Below, piece by piece: positions 8,077-17,283 of a stretch of DNA of 64,000 nucleotides. Source of the stretch: Paenibacillus plantarum (GTDB taxonomy: Bacteria; Bacillota; Bacilli; Paenibacillales; NBRC-103111); the NCBI RefSeq assembly GCF_013141695.1, contig NZ_WHNY01000065.1, positions 62,001 through 126,000 on the forward strand, read 5' to 3'. Below the pieces are notes generated by a model that was not told where the DNA came from, searched no databases, and saw only the letters and a list, made by a program, of their open reading frames with translations. The position numbers and the translations under genes are program-made. Position 1 is the first letter of the stretch. Each line of letters opens with the position of its first letter.

Positions 8077-8877
8077 TTAAAATGCTTTAATTAGTGGCGG
8101 TTCTTGCACGCCGAATTCACCGTCCAAGAAACGATCGACGATATCGTTGTCGAAGTGATTATAAACGAGCCTCAGGTGCTGCGGCTTCCAATCTACTCCG
8201 GTAAAGAGTTTGCCTGAGTTCTTCTGGGGCTGCCCGTTTATTTCCTTCCCATCTTGTAAAAGGATTAATATTTGTATCAAATCTTCTGCCACCTGAATAA
8301 CAGCCCTGGAGGCTACGTCATGAATGCCATCTCCACGGACAAGCTCTGGAACAGAGTGATGTACAATCGGCCCTCCATCCAACTGAGCAGTCAGATGATG
8401 CACAGTCATGCCTGCAAAGTTTGGTTGTAAGAAATAGAATGGCCAGAACATCGTAATGTTACCTCGGTACCATGGCGAGAGTCCTCCGTGGATGTTCCAT
8501 GCATATTTGGGAAGAATGTCGAGAATATTCTTGTTTATCTTATGGACACCGTACGACAGAACAACGTCAGGATTTTGCTTTTGAATCCATTCCTTTACCT
8601 TGTCGCTATTAAGTTCTTCCATCGTGACACGAAGGACTGGAATACCTCGGATTGAATCACTTTCTGGCGTGCTTAAGAAGCGCTCTTCTGATTCGCTGCG
8701 GTCCTTGAAATGACGAACGAAGTTATGATGATCTACTTCTTTTAATCCTGCATGGGGAGAAGGCACGAACTCTTCCCTCTCTTCAACTAATAGCCCGCTC
8801 AGTAAGTTGGCTTTATGTAACCTCCATGCAATATAAGAATGTCGTGTATGAGAACCAGTTAAGAAAATGACTTTCAT
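8077..8877 (-). CDS. Formyltransferase-family enzyme, probable sugar N-formyltransferase
   Basis: Protein of 266 residues with the formyl_trans_N fold, which transfers formyl from N10-formyltetrahydrofolate to an amine. The catalytic Asn-His-Asp set is visible as N128 and H130 (WNIHGGLSPWYRG) and D167 (QLDGGPI). It starts at an ATGA overlap with the DUF4910 gene (8874-8877), so the two are translationally coupled. No GNAT-type PseH acetyltransferase occurs in the island, so this enzyme is the candidate to acylate the 4-amino group made by PseC. That substrate is inference. Confidence 0.85.
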   Translation of the reverse strand: MKVIFLTGSHTRHSYIAWRLHKANLLSGLLVEEREEFVPSPHAGLKEVDHHNFVRHFKDRSESEERFLSTPESDSIRGIPVLRVTMEELNSDKVKEWIQKQNPDVVLSYGVHKINKNILDILPKYAWNIHGGLSPWYRGNITMFWPFYFLQPNFAGMTVHHLTAQLDGGPIVHHSVPELVRGDGIHDVASRAVIQVAEDLIQILILLQDGKEINGQPQKNSGKLFTGVDWKPQHLRLVYNHFDNDIVDRFLDGEFGVQEPPLIKAF

Positions 8878-10244
8878 TCGAACAACCCTCTTTTCTCAGT
8901 GAAAGGACCTTTAATGAGCTGTTTCTCCAATAAAATTTGCAGTACTGGTTCTAGCTCCAGGACGCTGCAGCCGCATTTATCAGCAATTTGAAGAAGACTG
9001 TGCTGCCCGTCCGCATAATTCAGCATAGTTAAAATGCGATTTAATTGGGTCCGATGATCAACCACTTGATTATTGGAATGTCCCCACAATCCAATGAAAT
9101 TAAAATCCGGATACAACTCATGCTTATCCAACTTTACTTCTCCGTAGGGATTAAGATTAATATAATGACCCTGTAGCTCAAGCGAATGAAGAATCGTCTC
9201 AAGCTCATTCACACTCCGCTGCAAGGAGTCGATCCCCATGGCCTCTTTTGTGTCCATCGAATTATGGTAGCCGATATAACCGTCATGTAACACCCGTGTG
9301 ATTTGCCCTACTGGCAAATTAAAGCCAGGGGAACCATACTGTCTTTCATCCGAGCCGTGTATAGGTGTAAAAGGTCTGGTTCTGCCGGGAATTTGATTAT
9401 GAAACAAATGCTGTATGAGTACATCCAAGTCCGTGTTGCCGCGTCGTGTTCCTTTGAAACTTAGAGTAGCCTCGCCGCCTAAACAGGTCAGCACAAGACC
9501 CGCGTGTAGGTTCTCAAGCAAGTCTTTCCCATTCTGATGCAAATAAGCAACTGCTCCAATCGTTTCAGGCGCCAAAACAAATCGATAAGTAAACCGCCGT
9601 TTGGGCCAACTTTTGATCCGATTGTAAAGAAAGGCCGCAACAATAGGACCACTTAACTCATTATTTGCCATGGATGGATGACATATATAAGAACTAATTA
9701 GAACTTCTTCCGTGTTCTCTCCAGGAAGAACAAGATGCCCGTAATTTAACTCTCCGTGAACATGTTCACTATCTATATACACCTGATAGTTTCCAGGTTG
9801 CAGCCCTTCCAACTGTCTTTGCGAAAGACAAAAACCCCATCTTTCTTTGTAGTAGGAAGTTACATATGGAATAGCGTCAGGAAGATGAGGCAACGAATAT
9901 AAATTGCTCTTTAATTCATCAAGCGTCATCGTTTGATCAACAGGAACGCTATAGTTTAATACGTGTAAGTTATTCTCTTTGAAATCCACAATTTTGTTGC
10001 CTTCGCTATCCTTAATCCAAGCATCACGAATTCGCCATTCCTTAGGAATTTGCCAATCGTACACAACCGTACCTGTAGAAACTGCTTCAACTTGCAGCGG
10101 AATGTATTCTTGTAGAATAGCTAAAGTTTCACGAACACCCGGCCCTGTAATACTTCGACAAATCGGAAATAACCGATCGAACAATTGATCCATTTGATTT
10201 CTTTCCAGATTTGTATCCAATTGATTTGTTAGAAGAACTTCCAT
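8874..10244 (-). CDS. DUF4910 aminopeptidase-like protein of glycan loci
   Basis: A 456-residue protein of the DUF4910 family, which has an M28-like zinc peptidase fold with an inserted domain and a C-terminal winged helix. Visible here are the N-terminal LFPICRSITGPGVRETL block, the CHPSMANNELSGP block where M28 enzymes place metal ligands, HGSDERQYGSPGF, and a winged-helix tail of about 60 residues. Family members occur in surface-sugar loci, but their reaction is not established; a deacylase or amidase role is a guess. I chose the ATG at 10242-10244 because GGAGG lies six bases upstream; an ATG 33 bases earlier overlaps pseI. Confidence 0.85.
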   Translation of the reverse strand: MEVLLTNQLDTNLERNQMDQLFDRLFPICRSITGPGVRETLAILQEYIPLQVEAVSTGTVVYDWQIPKEWRIRDAWIKDSEGNKIVDFKENNLHVLNYSVPVDQTMTLDELKSNLYSLPHLPDAIPYVTSYYKERWGFCLSQRQLEGLQPGNYQVYIDSEHVHGELNYGHLVLPGENTEEVLISSYICHPSMANNELSGPIVAAFLYNRIKSWPKRRFTYRFVLAPETIGAVAYLHQNGKDLLENLHAGLVLTCLGGEATLSFKGTRRGNTDLDVLIQHLFHNQIPGRTRPFTPIHGSDERQYGSPGFNLPVGQITRVLHDGYIGYHNSMDTKEAMGIDSLQRSVNELETILHSLELQGHYINLNPYGEVKLDKHELYPDFNFIGLWGHSNNQVVDHRTQLNRILTMLNYADGQHSLLQIADKCGCSVLELEPVLQILLEKQLIKGPFTEKRGLFE

Positions 10245-10261
10245 CTTAGCCCTCCTTTTCT

Positions 10262-11311
10262 TCAAACTTGATCCCATGTGATTGGTGTTCCTTTAGGAAT
10301 ATCCTTAACAACTCTTCTTCCCAAAAACTTGTCCAGATACTTGGGGGGCATACCAGCGCCAGGTCGAATTGCTCTTACATTGTCTTTAGTTAAGATGTCA
10401 CCTGCTGCAAGATCCTGAACAATGTATAAAGATCTTCGATGCTTCAAAGAGGGCTTCTCCGCTTGTGTCGGGCCATATGTTACTTTGCCTAGGCTTTGCC
10501 ATACGCGCTCAGATTCAATGACTAAGGATTCAAACTCGTGAGGCTCCATTGAAAAAGCAGAGTCTACGCCTCCTTCGGCTCTCGACAATGTAAAATGCTT
10601 TTCAATGACCGTAGCGCCGAGCGCTACACTGCCTATACTCACGCCGACTCCCATCGTATGATCCGATATTCCGACGTGGCAGTCAAACAACTGCCGCAGA
10701 TGAGGAATCGTCATCAAGTTCGTATTCTCGGGACTAGCCGGGTATGTGCTCGTACATTTTAACAGAACAAGGTCGTTACAACCGGCTTCTCGCACACATA
10801 TTACGGTTTCATCGAGTTCCGCTATGGAAGCCATACCGGTTGAAATAATAACAGGCTTACCGGTTGCCGCGACTTTCCTAATGAGGGGCAGATCCGTATT
10901 CTCAAAAGAAGCAATTTTATAGCAAGGCACGTTCACACTCTCCAGGAAATCAACCGCGGTTTCATCAAAAGGCGTGCTGAATGCAAGCATACCAAGTTCC
11001 TGACAGCGCTTGAAGATAGGCTCATGCCACTCCCATGGTGTATATGCTTCTTGATAAAGCTTATACAGAGAGTTACCCTTCCATAGGCTGTTAGGATCCT
11101 CGATAAAAAAATCACCTTGATCAATATCAAGCGTCATTGTATCTGCCGTATAGGTCTGCAGTTTAACGGCATGCGCACCTGCTTTGGCTGCAGCCTCTAC
11201 GATTGCTAGTGCTCTCTCCAAGGATTGGTTATGATTTCCTGACATCTCGGCGATGACGAACGGCGGAAATTCTTGACCAATCGAGCGGCTGCCAATCTTA
11301 AATGCTTTCAT
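10262..11311 (-). CDS. pseI: Pseudaminic acid synthase (NeuB family)
   Basis: Condenses the free 6-deoxy-AltdiNAc-type sugar with phosphoenolpyruvate to give pseudaminic acid or its analogue. The 349-residue protein has the NeuB TIM-barrel (residues about 1-270, with EMSGNHNQSLERA, KLQTYTADTMT and ISTGMAS segments) and a C-terminal SAF/antifreeze-like domain (about 290-349, RSLYIVQDLAAGDILT). The KLQTYTADTMT segment favours PseI over NeuB/LegI by family knowledge. The ATG overlaps the pseG stop as ATGA (11308-11311). Confidence 0.93.
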   Translation of the reverse strand: MKAFKIGSRSIGQEFPPFVIAEMSGNHNQSLERALAIVEAAAKAGAHAVKLQTYTADTMTLDIDQGDFFIEDPNSLWKGNSLYKLYQEAYTPWEWHEPIFKRCQELGMLAFSTPFDETAVDFLESVNVPCYKIASFENTDLPLIRKVAATGKPVIISTGMASIAELDETVICVREAGCNDLVLLKCTSTYPASPENTNLMTIPHLRQLFDCHVGISDHTMGVGVSIGSVALGATVIEKHFTLSRAEGGVDSAFSMEPHEFESLVIESERVWQSLGKVTYGPTQAEKPSLKHRRSLYIVQDLAAGDILTKDNVRAIRPGAGMPPKYLDKFLGRRVVKDIPKGTPITWDQV

Positions 11312-12363
11312 GATGAACCTCCCAATATCGCTGTTACCAATGGATGCCGACCACCGGCCGCATCCATTAAGTCATAACAAGCTTTTGATTTTCGCAAAAC
11401 CATTTTCGGATCATGTAAGGCTTCTGTCAAAGTCTGAGCGATATGTGACGGCAGTACCTGTTCATACCATCCCAAATTCCAAATAGTATCCGTTGTTTCC
11501 AACGCCTGGACGGGTTCCCGTTGATTATCCGCAACTATGGTTACGATAGCGGGGAGACCTAGTATGCTGCGTTCCCACATAGCTGTACCCCCTGCACCTA
11601 TAGCAAGATCGGCTTTGGCCATCAAATCAGCCATATAATCAATCTGGTAATGATACGTTATATTCGAAGCTTCTGAACATAGCTCACGTATTGCCTCTTT
11701 CTGAGGGTTTGCTGCACCCACTACGACATCCACAAGTAAATCAGTCAGTTGCAAGCTACCGATTGCTTGAAGCGTCTTAATCGTTTCCTCAGTCGGATCG
11801 CTGCCACCAAAAAAGACAAGAATTCGACGAATGCTTCCGTCCCGGGTACAAGAATCCATTTCCCGAGATTTTATAAATTCAGGGCGAAGCAGCGCATACT
11901 GAGGACCAAGTAACAGCTTACACGATTTGGAGACTAAGTCGAGATACCTTGATTCCATGTTAAGGTAATAATTTTGGTCGAGCAACACATCGCAATCATG
12001 CAGTCTATTCGCCAAGTCGTCGATAACCGCGATGTTACTCGCAGAAGCTCGAAGCTTCTTCTCCCATCTGGCATCGAGATGGTAATGATCCACGATGATC
12101 CAATCAGGATTAGTAACATATGTGTCAATGACAAGCATTGTTTCCCTTGCATCAGTTTCCCAATCAACCACTTTAAACAGCTTGTAAACAGCGAAATCCT
12201 CCGCTTCAGCAAGTTGCTGGAGTTCTACGGGTATATATCGACAAATAAAAGACGGAATTGTACCCTCCATCTTAAAATATTTGGCCAACGTCAAACAACG
12301 GATGAAATGTCCAATCCCCCATGCTGTGGAGGCATCCACCCGAAATATAATTTTGGGGTTCAT
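11308..12363 (-). CDS. pseG: PseG, UDP-2,4-diacetamido-trideoxy-altropyranose hydrolase
   Basis: Removes UDP from the altrose-configured precursor before the PseI step. The 351-residue, two-domain GT-B-like protein starts with the PseG signature FRVDASTAWGIGHFIRCLTLA and has VDHYHLDARWE, VIDDLANRLHDCDVLLDQN and the C-terminal GAGGTAMWE loop that binds UDP. Family length fits. The gene overlaps both neighbours (TAATG with pseF, ATGA with pseI). If the island's precursor carries formyl instead of acetyl, this enzyme would have to accept it. Confidence 0.93.
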   Translation of the reverse strand: MNPKIIFRVDASTAWGIGHFIRCLTLAKYFKMEGTIPSFICRYIPVELQQLAEAEDFAVYKLFKVVDWETDARETMLVIDTYVTNPDWIIVDHYHLDARWEKKLRASASNIAVIDDLANRLHDCDVLLDQNYYLNMESRYLDLVSKSCKLLLGPQYALLRPEFIKSREMDSCTRDGSIRRILVFFGGSDPTEETIKTLQAIGSLQLTDLLVDVVVGAANPQKEAIRELCSEASNITYHYQIDYMADLMAKADLAIGAGGTAMWERSILGLPAIVTIVADNQREPVQALETTDTIWNLGWYEQVLPSHIAQTLTEALHDPKMVLRKSKACYDLMDAAGGRHPLVTAILGGSS

Positions 12364-13094
12364 TATTGCACCGGCTTCTGTTGAATATAGGAATTAATTG
12401 ATGCTAACTCTGGATGCTCTTTGAGGAAAGTAACCATCTCTACAGCCGGTAACTTCTTATCTTCACCTAAATGCCTCACAATTGCTTGGCACAATTCGTA
12501 ATCTTCTGGGGTATCCAATGTCATTCGAAGATCAGAGTTACTTGCATATGCAGAAGGGTAAAATGGCGTCAGCTGAAACTCGCTAGGAAATTCTTTAGCA
12601 TAGTACGTAACATGCTCGCGATGTCTTACTTCTTTACCATTCATGTGCATGTATTCAAGAGCTTTAAATGAAACGACTTCAACAACTAATCCTCTGGTCA
12701 ATTCTGATTCGCCTTGAATCGACAGCATATCCGATGGACACTTTTGCATAAGCTCTACCATTTGATTAGCCATATCATAATCCATAAATGGGCAATCACC
12801 CGTTACCCGGATCACGTAATCCGGTTTATAGGGCAGCGCACATTCATAATAGCGAGATAACACATCTTCTTCAGAGCCACGGAAAATAGGGACATGATTT
12901 TGTAAACACCAATTTTCAATGGCATCATCTTGCTGCTGCTTGGAAGTTGCAACAATCACTTCATGGATATGATTTATTTTTTGGCATCTGGAAACAACAT
13001 AATCAAGGATAATGGATGAACCAAGTGGAAGCAGAACTTTACCCGGTAGACGTTCTGAGCCCATTCTTGCTTGGATAATCGCGAGTGTTTTCAT
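12363..13094 (-). CDS. pseF: CMP-pseudaminic acid synthetase-like nucleotidyltransferase (SpsF family)
   Basis: Cytidylyltransferase-fold protein of 243 residues starting MKTLAIIQARMGSERLPGK, the nucleotide-binding signature of the SpsF/KdsB group, with VTGDCPFMD for metal binding. In Firmicute pseudaminic loci an SpsF-type protein occupies the PseF position; activation of the product with CTP is therefore inferred from context rather than from an ordinary NeuA-like sequence. The ATG at 13092-13094 is preferred over a GTG nine bases upstream, since AGGCGGTGA precedes it. It overlaps the pseG start. Confidence 0.82.
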   Translation of the reverse strand: MKTLAIIQARMGSERLPGKVLLPLGSSIILDYVVSRCQKINHIHEVIVATSKQQQDDAIENWCLQNHVPIFRGSEEDVLSRYYECALPYKPDYVIRVTGDCPFMDYDMANQMVELMQKCPSDMLSIQGESELTRGLVVEVVSFKALEYMHMNGKEVRHREHVTYYAKEFPSEFQLTPFYPSAYASNSDLRMTLDTPEDYELCQAIVRHLGEDKKLPAVEMVTFLKEHPELASINSYIQQKPVQ

Positions 13095-13110
13095 TGTTGT
13101 CACCGCCTAT

Positions 13111-13785
13111 TTAAAGTGTTCGTAGTTGATCTAACAAGTTCGATGTCAATTCATCCAAAGAAGAGATTCTCACATGTGCTTCATATTTTTCTTCCTTTTC
13201 AACATCTTTATGATTTCCCTGCATGATTCTTACCGTGCGGAATCCAAGAGCCTTAATCCCAATAAAATCTTTTGCCGGATTATCACCTATGTAAACAATC
13301 TCTTCCGGCTTGACTTCCTCCCACTTAGCGATTTTTTCAAAGCAGTAGGGGGATGGTTTGGCATGCTTGATCCCATAGCGGTGAGTAACAAAGCAAAACT
13401 GGATTCGTTCGTAAAGACACAAGGCTCTCAACTTGTTATGCTGAACCATCTTATTTCCGTCCGTCACAATGTACACGGGATAATCTTTAAAGCGTTCCAA
13501 ACATCTTTCCGCGGCAGGATCCAATGTGATTTCTGGTGTGTGTGTGCGATAGGCTTGTACACATTGATGGACATGTTTCTTAGAGTAGCCGTTGAAATGG
13601 CGCAACATTTCGTCGAAAATATGTCCTCGACCCTGTCCAAGTGCTTTCCACATAAGATCAAAGGCTTCTTTTGAATTGATTCCAAGCTGCTGCTCTACAA
13701 AGTCAGCAACAGCAAGAAAACCACTACGGACATAAGTTAATTCTTCATAGAGCGTGTCGTCGAGATCAAAAACAAGGACTTTCAT
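13111..13785 (-). CDS. HAD-superfamily phosphatase
   Basis: HAD hydrolase of 224 residues with motif I FDLDDTLY (nucleophile D7, acid D9), a motif II threonine in YIVTDGNK, a lysine region, and motif IV YIGDNPAKDF. The helical cap is of the YjjG/PynA type, so the substrate is a small phosphorylated metabolite. In this operon it could dephosphorylate a sugar-phosphate intermediate, but that is inference. The start at 13783-13785 follows a GAAGGGG site; a longer reading frame would run into the manC-like gene upstream. Confidence 0.88.
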   Translation of the reverse strand: MKVLVFDLDDTLYEELTYVRSGFLAVADFVEQQLGINSKEAFDLMWKALGQGRGHIFDEMLRHFNGYSKKHVHQCVQAYRTHTPEITLDPAAERCLERFKDYPVYIVTDGNKMVQHNKLRALCLYERIQFCFVTHRYGIKHAKPSPYCFEKIAKWEEVKPEEIVYIGDNPAKDFIGIKALGFRTVRIMQGNHKDVEKEEKYEAHVRISSLDELTSNLLDQLRTL

Positions 13786-13798
13786 GGTGCGCCCCTTC

Positions 13799-15163
13799 TC
13801 ACAAAGTTCGTTGCAAAATTTCTTCCCAGTTCCATGTAACTCGTGCAATATCTTCTTCGAGCAACTCGCTTCCCATTTGAATTTCCATGAACACAAGATC
13901 GCTGATCGCCTTCAAAGCATGACCTATCCCCATAGGGATATCAACGATATCACCAGCCCTTATTTGTTTGAAACTTTGGTCTAATACAAATTCACCTTCC
14001 CCCGAGAGAACGGTCCAAACTTCTCTTCGACGGTTGTGGAACTGATAAGATAAATTATTTCCTTGCTTCAAATGGATGCGTCTCGTTAATGTTTCCATTT
14101 TCCCATCCACAATAGAATGATCCAGGATACGATACGAACCCCATGAGGTCTCCTCATACATCGGTTGTTGCTGGAAATCGCTAACCATCTCTTTAAGTCG
14201 GGGGCTTGCTAGCTTGTCTGATACCAGAATACCATCTGGACTCGCAGCTATCACAACGTTCGAAATACCTAGGACAACGATAGGGATATCGAGCTCATTA
14301 ATCAGATGAGTGTTATGTGAATCATGGCTGATTCTACCTTTACCAACAAGGGTATCCTTCATTTCGTCAGTAAGCGTGTTCCAAGTACCAAGGTCTCTCC
14401 AATAGCCATCGTATGGAAGTACTGCTATACGAGAGGCTTTCTCGACAACCGCGTAATCAAAGCTGATTTTCGGCATTTCGGAGAAACCTAGAAGCAGTTC
14501 TGAATAATCGAGAGGAAGGCCTTGAGCCTTAAGGATATCCAAGATATAGCCCAAACGAAAAGCGAAGACGCCGCAATTCCATAGCGCATTTCTTAAGATC
14601 AGCTCTTCCGCATTATCTTCTGTTGGTTTCTCTACAAATTTCTCAACATGAAACCAAGAATCATCGCTCATCTGTTCCCGCGGGAGAATATATCCATATT
14701 TCGTAGAAGGATATGTGGGCTTCACACCTATTAACGATATTTCTGAGCCACTTTCTTGCAGTACATTACTTAGCGCCCCCATCTGTTGGAAGAAACGTTC
14801 CTCGACATAGGGATCCACTGGAAGAATACATATAGTCTCATCCTCGGAAACCCCCTGCTCAGTAAACAGATAAACACACGCCAAAGCAATGGCAGGCAAC
14901 GTATCCCTACGTTCTGGCTCTACAATCAAAGGCACTTCTTTACCTAATTGGCTATGAAGCATTTGCACCTGTGCTTTACTAGTGGATATATAGGTATCAT
15001 GGCTTAAGCCATTACTGTCAATTTGTCTCCATACTCGCTGCACCATGGATTCCATCGAGCCCTCTTTATTGGATAGCACTTTCAGAAATTGCTTGGATCT
15101 AGCGTCATTAGACAAAGGCCACAACCGTTTGCCAGATCCACCTGATAGTAAGACAAGCTTCAT
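13799..15163 (-). CDS. Mannose-1-phosphate guanylyltransferase with cupin domain (ManC-like)
   Basis: Makes GDP-mannose from mannose-1-phosphate and GTP. The 454-residue protein has the nucleotidyltransferase signature LLSGGSGKRLWPLS (residues 5-18), the ILPVDPYVEE and FVEKPT metal/sugar segments, and a C-terminal cupin at about 340-454 (RRIHLKQGNNLSYQFHNRR) like that of bifunctional ManC/type II phosphomannose isomerase. It feeds the gmd-rmd pair upstream in the same operon. Whether the isomerase half is active cannot be judged here. Confidence 0.9.
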   Translation of the reverse strand: MKLVLLSGGSGKRLWPLSNDARSKQFLKVLSNKEGSMESMVQRVWRQIDSNGLSHDTYISTSKAQVQMLHSQLGKEVPLIVEPERRDTLPAIALACVYLFTEQGVSEDETICILPVDPYVEERFFQQMGALSNVLQESGSEISLIGVKPTYPSTKYGYILPREQMSDDSWFHVEKFVEKPTEDNAEELILRNALWNCGVFAFRLGYILDILKAQGLPLDYSELLLGFSEMPKISFDYAVVEKASRIAVLPYDGYWRDLGTWNTLTDEMKDTLVGKGRISHDSHNTHLINELDIPIVVLGISNVVIAASPDGILVSDKLASPRLKEMVSDFQQQPMYEETSWGSYRILDHSIVDGKMETLTRRIHLKQGNNLSYQFHNRRREVWTVLSGEGEFVLDQSFKQIRAGDIVDIPMGIGHALKAISDLVFMEIQMGSELLEEDIARVTWNWEEILQRTL

Positions 15164-15184
15164 AGCATTGTTCCTTTCATCTGC

Positions 15185-16354
15185 CTACTTATTATGCGAA
15201 GTAGTAGCTACAAGCGAGGTCATAGCCGTTTCGTATTTCTTTACGGTGCTCTCAAATGAGAAAGAGTGTTGAAGTGTACGCGATCCTTGTTTTACTAAAA
15301 TGCTTCTCCGTTCAGCAGGCATGTTAATAACGGCAATCGCTTGTTCAGCAATGCTTTCGATTTGTCCAGGTTGGAAAGTTCCAAGACAGTCCTTGTCCAG
15401 AATATCTTCTATATCTTTCATTCCCTCAACCGAGGAGAAAATGGTAGGAACCTCCATCGTCGCTGCTTCTACAATTGCCATTCCCAAGCCCTCACTATAG
15501 GAGGGGAATATGAATAAATCTGTTGCTGCCACGATCTCGTGAGGATCTTTCACCCATCCCATGAACTTTACATGATCTCTTAACTGATGTGCATCCAGCG
15601 CCTGGTCGATTTGCATTTGATATTCCTCGTTACGGCATTCTCCAATTAACAAAAGATAAGCATGTTGAACTTGTTCTCGTATGGCTTTCATCGCATGAAT
15701 CAAATCGAGCTGCCCTTTTCTTTCCGTAATTTCTGCCAAATTGGATATCAACACCGCTTCAGACGGGAGGTTCAACTCTTGTAAAAGACGGGAACGATAG
15801 CTTTGCTTATTTGCCAAATAGGGGGTTGGATTGATGAGTAACCCTGGATAAATAACGTCATGTTCGGTATGGAGGCCGAAAGTTCTGCCAAATCTCATAT
15901 ATTCAAGAGAATCAAAAAACACCTTATCACATTGATTAAATGCCCATGTATCAGCTGTGTTCATCCAAGCAGGACGATCCTTACTCCAGCTATGAAACGT
16001 GGCAATGATGGGTATATTAGCCTTACAGGACACTTTGGCTGTATAGGCAGCCATCGCAGGTACACCTGCATGAGCATGAATCACATCAAATTGCTCTTGC
16101 TGGATAAGCGTTGTCAGCTTCTCTACTTCACTCCAAAAAATATTCGGTTCACGTTTAAAAAAATTCAATGTATGATGAGCAATTTGGCTGTTAGCTAAAT
16201 CACTTAATAGTTCTTCCCAATCTACTAATTGCTCAACATGACCACTTGAAATCACTTGTACATCATGTCCGTGACTTTTAAACATCTGAGACAAACGAGT
16301 AGTAAAAACCCCTGCGCCCCCTCTTAAAAAAGTGGTCATTTCTAAGATTTTCAT
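15185..16354 (-). CDS. Glycosyltransferase family 4
   Basis: GT-B retaining glycosyltransferase of 389 residues. The N-terminal LRGGAGVFTTRLSQMFKSHGHDV glycine-rich acceptor region and the C-terminal FIFPSYSEGLGMAIVEAATMEVPTI donor-binding segment with its EGLGMAIVE motif are typical of family GT4. It follows rmd with an ATGA overlap (16351-16354), and GGAG precedes this ATG, so I prefer it to the GTG or ATG start 27 bases upstream. By context it may transfer a GDP-mannose-derived 6-deoxyhexose. Confidence 0.9.
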   Translation of the reverse strand: MKILEMTTFLRGGAGVFTTRLSQMFKSHGHDVQVISSGHVEQLVDWEELLSDLANSQIAHHTLNFFKREPNIFWSEVEKLTTLIQQEQFDVIHAHAGVPAMAAYTAKVSCKANIPIIATFHSWSKDRPAWMNTADTWAFNQCDKVFFDSLEYMRFGRTFGLHTEHDVIYPGLLINPTPYLANKQSYRSRLLQELNLPSEAVLISNLAEITERKGQLDLIHAMKAIREQVQHAYLLLIGECRNEEYQMQIDQALDAHQLRDHVKFMGWVKDPHEIVAATDLFIFPSYSEGLGMAIVEAATMEVPTIFSSVEGMKDIEDILDKDCLGTFQPGQIESIAEQAIAVINMPAERRSILVKQGSRTLQHSFSFESTVKKYETAMTSLVATTSHNK

Positions 16355-17283
16355 GATTTTATCTCCAATCTTCCCTTCCAATACTCAACCATCTCTTCTA
16401 ACGTTTGTTCTAATGATATTTGCGGCTCCCACCCTGTTGCAAGGCGAAGCTTGTGATAGTTGCCGAACAGAATTGATGCGTCCTGCTTTCTATGATGCTC
16501 TTCAGAGGATTGAATCCGTAGGGGCTGTCCAATTATTCGGCTTAAAGTATCTATAATAATACCAATTTCATATGCCTTGCCGCTACAAATGTTATAAGCT
16601 TCTTCTGAGGTGCCTTGACGTAAAAGCAGATGATAGGCCCTTACGACATCTCTAACATCTGTGAAATCCCTTGCTGCCGCCAGATTACCAGCTTCAAGCC
16701 AAGTATCGGTACGATTTAAAGCAACTTCAGCAGCATATTTAGCTAACTTAGCGCATACATAAGCCGTAGTTTGTCTAGGACCCGTGTGATTAAAAGGGCG
16801 CGCGATCACAATAGGCAGGTTCTCTGCTTGATAAGCTATTGCTGCAGCTTTACTAGCCGCATAATGATTATATGGACGAATCTCTGTACGCTCTGAGATT
16901 GGCATTTGATTATTCAATACTTGTCCATATACACCCGATGTACTAACGACTAATATCCGAGCGCTCGGTCTAATTTCTTTAACTGCTTGCAACAAATTCA
17001 CTGTTCCAACAAAGTTATTACTGTAATAGTCCGTAGGTAATTGCCCGGTAGTAACTGCAAGACCAGCTAAATGATAGATTTCATCCGGTTGGAAACTTTG
17101 GATCACTGTTCGAATTTCTGACTCCTTGCACAAATCCACTTTGAACCAGGTCACTTTGCCCGATTCCGAATTAAGAATAGCTGACTGATTCGACATGGAA
17201 GCAACCTGATAGCCTAAATTAAGCAAATATTCAATGAGATAAGAGCCTGCGAAGCCGCTGCCGCCTGTGATTAGTGCTCTCAT
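16351..17283 (-). CDS. rmd: GDP-4-keto-6-deoxy-D-mannose reductase (Rmd-like SDR)
   Basis: Reduces the 4-keto product of Gmd to GDP-D-rhamnose or GDP-6-deoxy-D-talose. The 310-residue extended SDR has GGSGFAGS (7-14), the catalytic serine in STSGVYG (about 114-120), YAASK (Y141/K145) and RPFNHTGPRQ, a motif typical of Rmd. The start overlaps the gmd stop as ATGA at 17280-17283. Its substrate depends on the upstream gmd, which carries an internal stop, so this step may be starved unless that gene is rescued. Confidence 0.85.
   Translation of the reverse strand: MRALITGGSGFAGSYLIEYLLNLGYQVASMSNQSAILNSESGKVTWFKVDLCKESEIRTVIQSFQPDEIYHLAGLAVTTGQLPTDYYSNNFVGTVNLLQAVKEIRPSARILVVSTSGVYGQVLNNQMPISERTEIRPYNHYAASKAAAIAYQAENLPIVIARPFNHTGPRQTTAYVCAKLAKYAAEVALNRTDTWLEAGNLAAARDFTDVRDVVRAYHLLLRQGTSEEAYNICSGKAYEIGIIIDTLSRIIGQPLRIQSSEEHHRKQDASILFGNYHKLRLATGWEPQISLEQTLEEMVEYWKGRLEIKS

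Noticed and set aside
13174..13674. 166-codon plus-strand frame antisense to the HAD phosphatase gene
   Set aside because: Shadow frame; the opposite strand has full HAD motifs.
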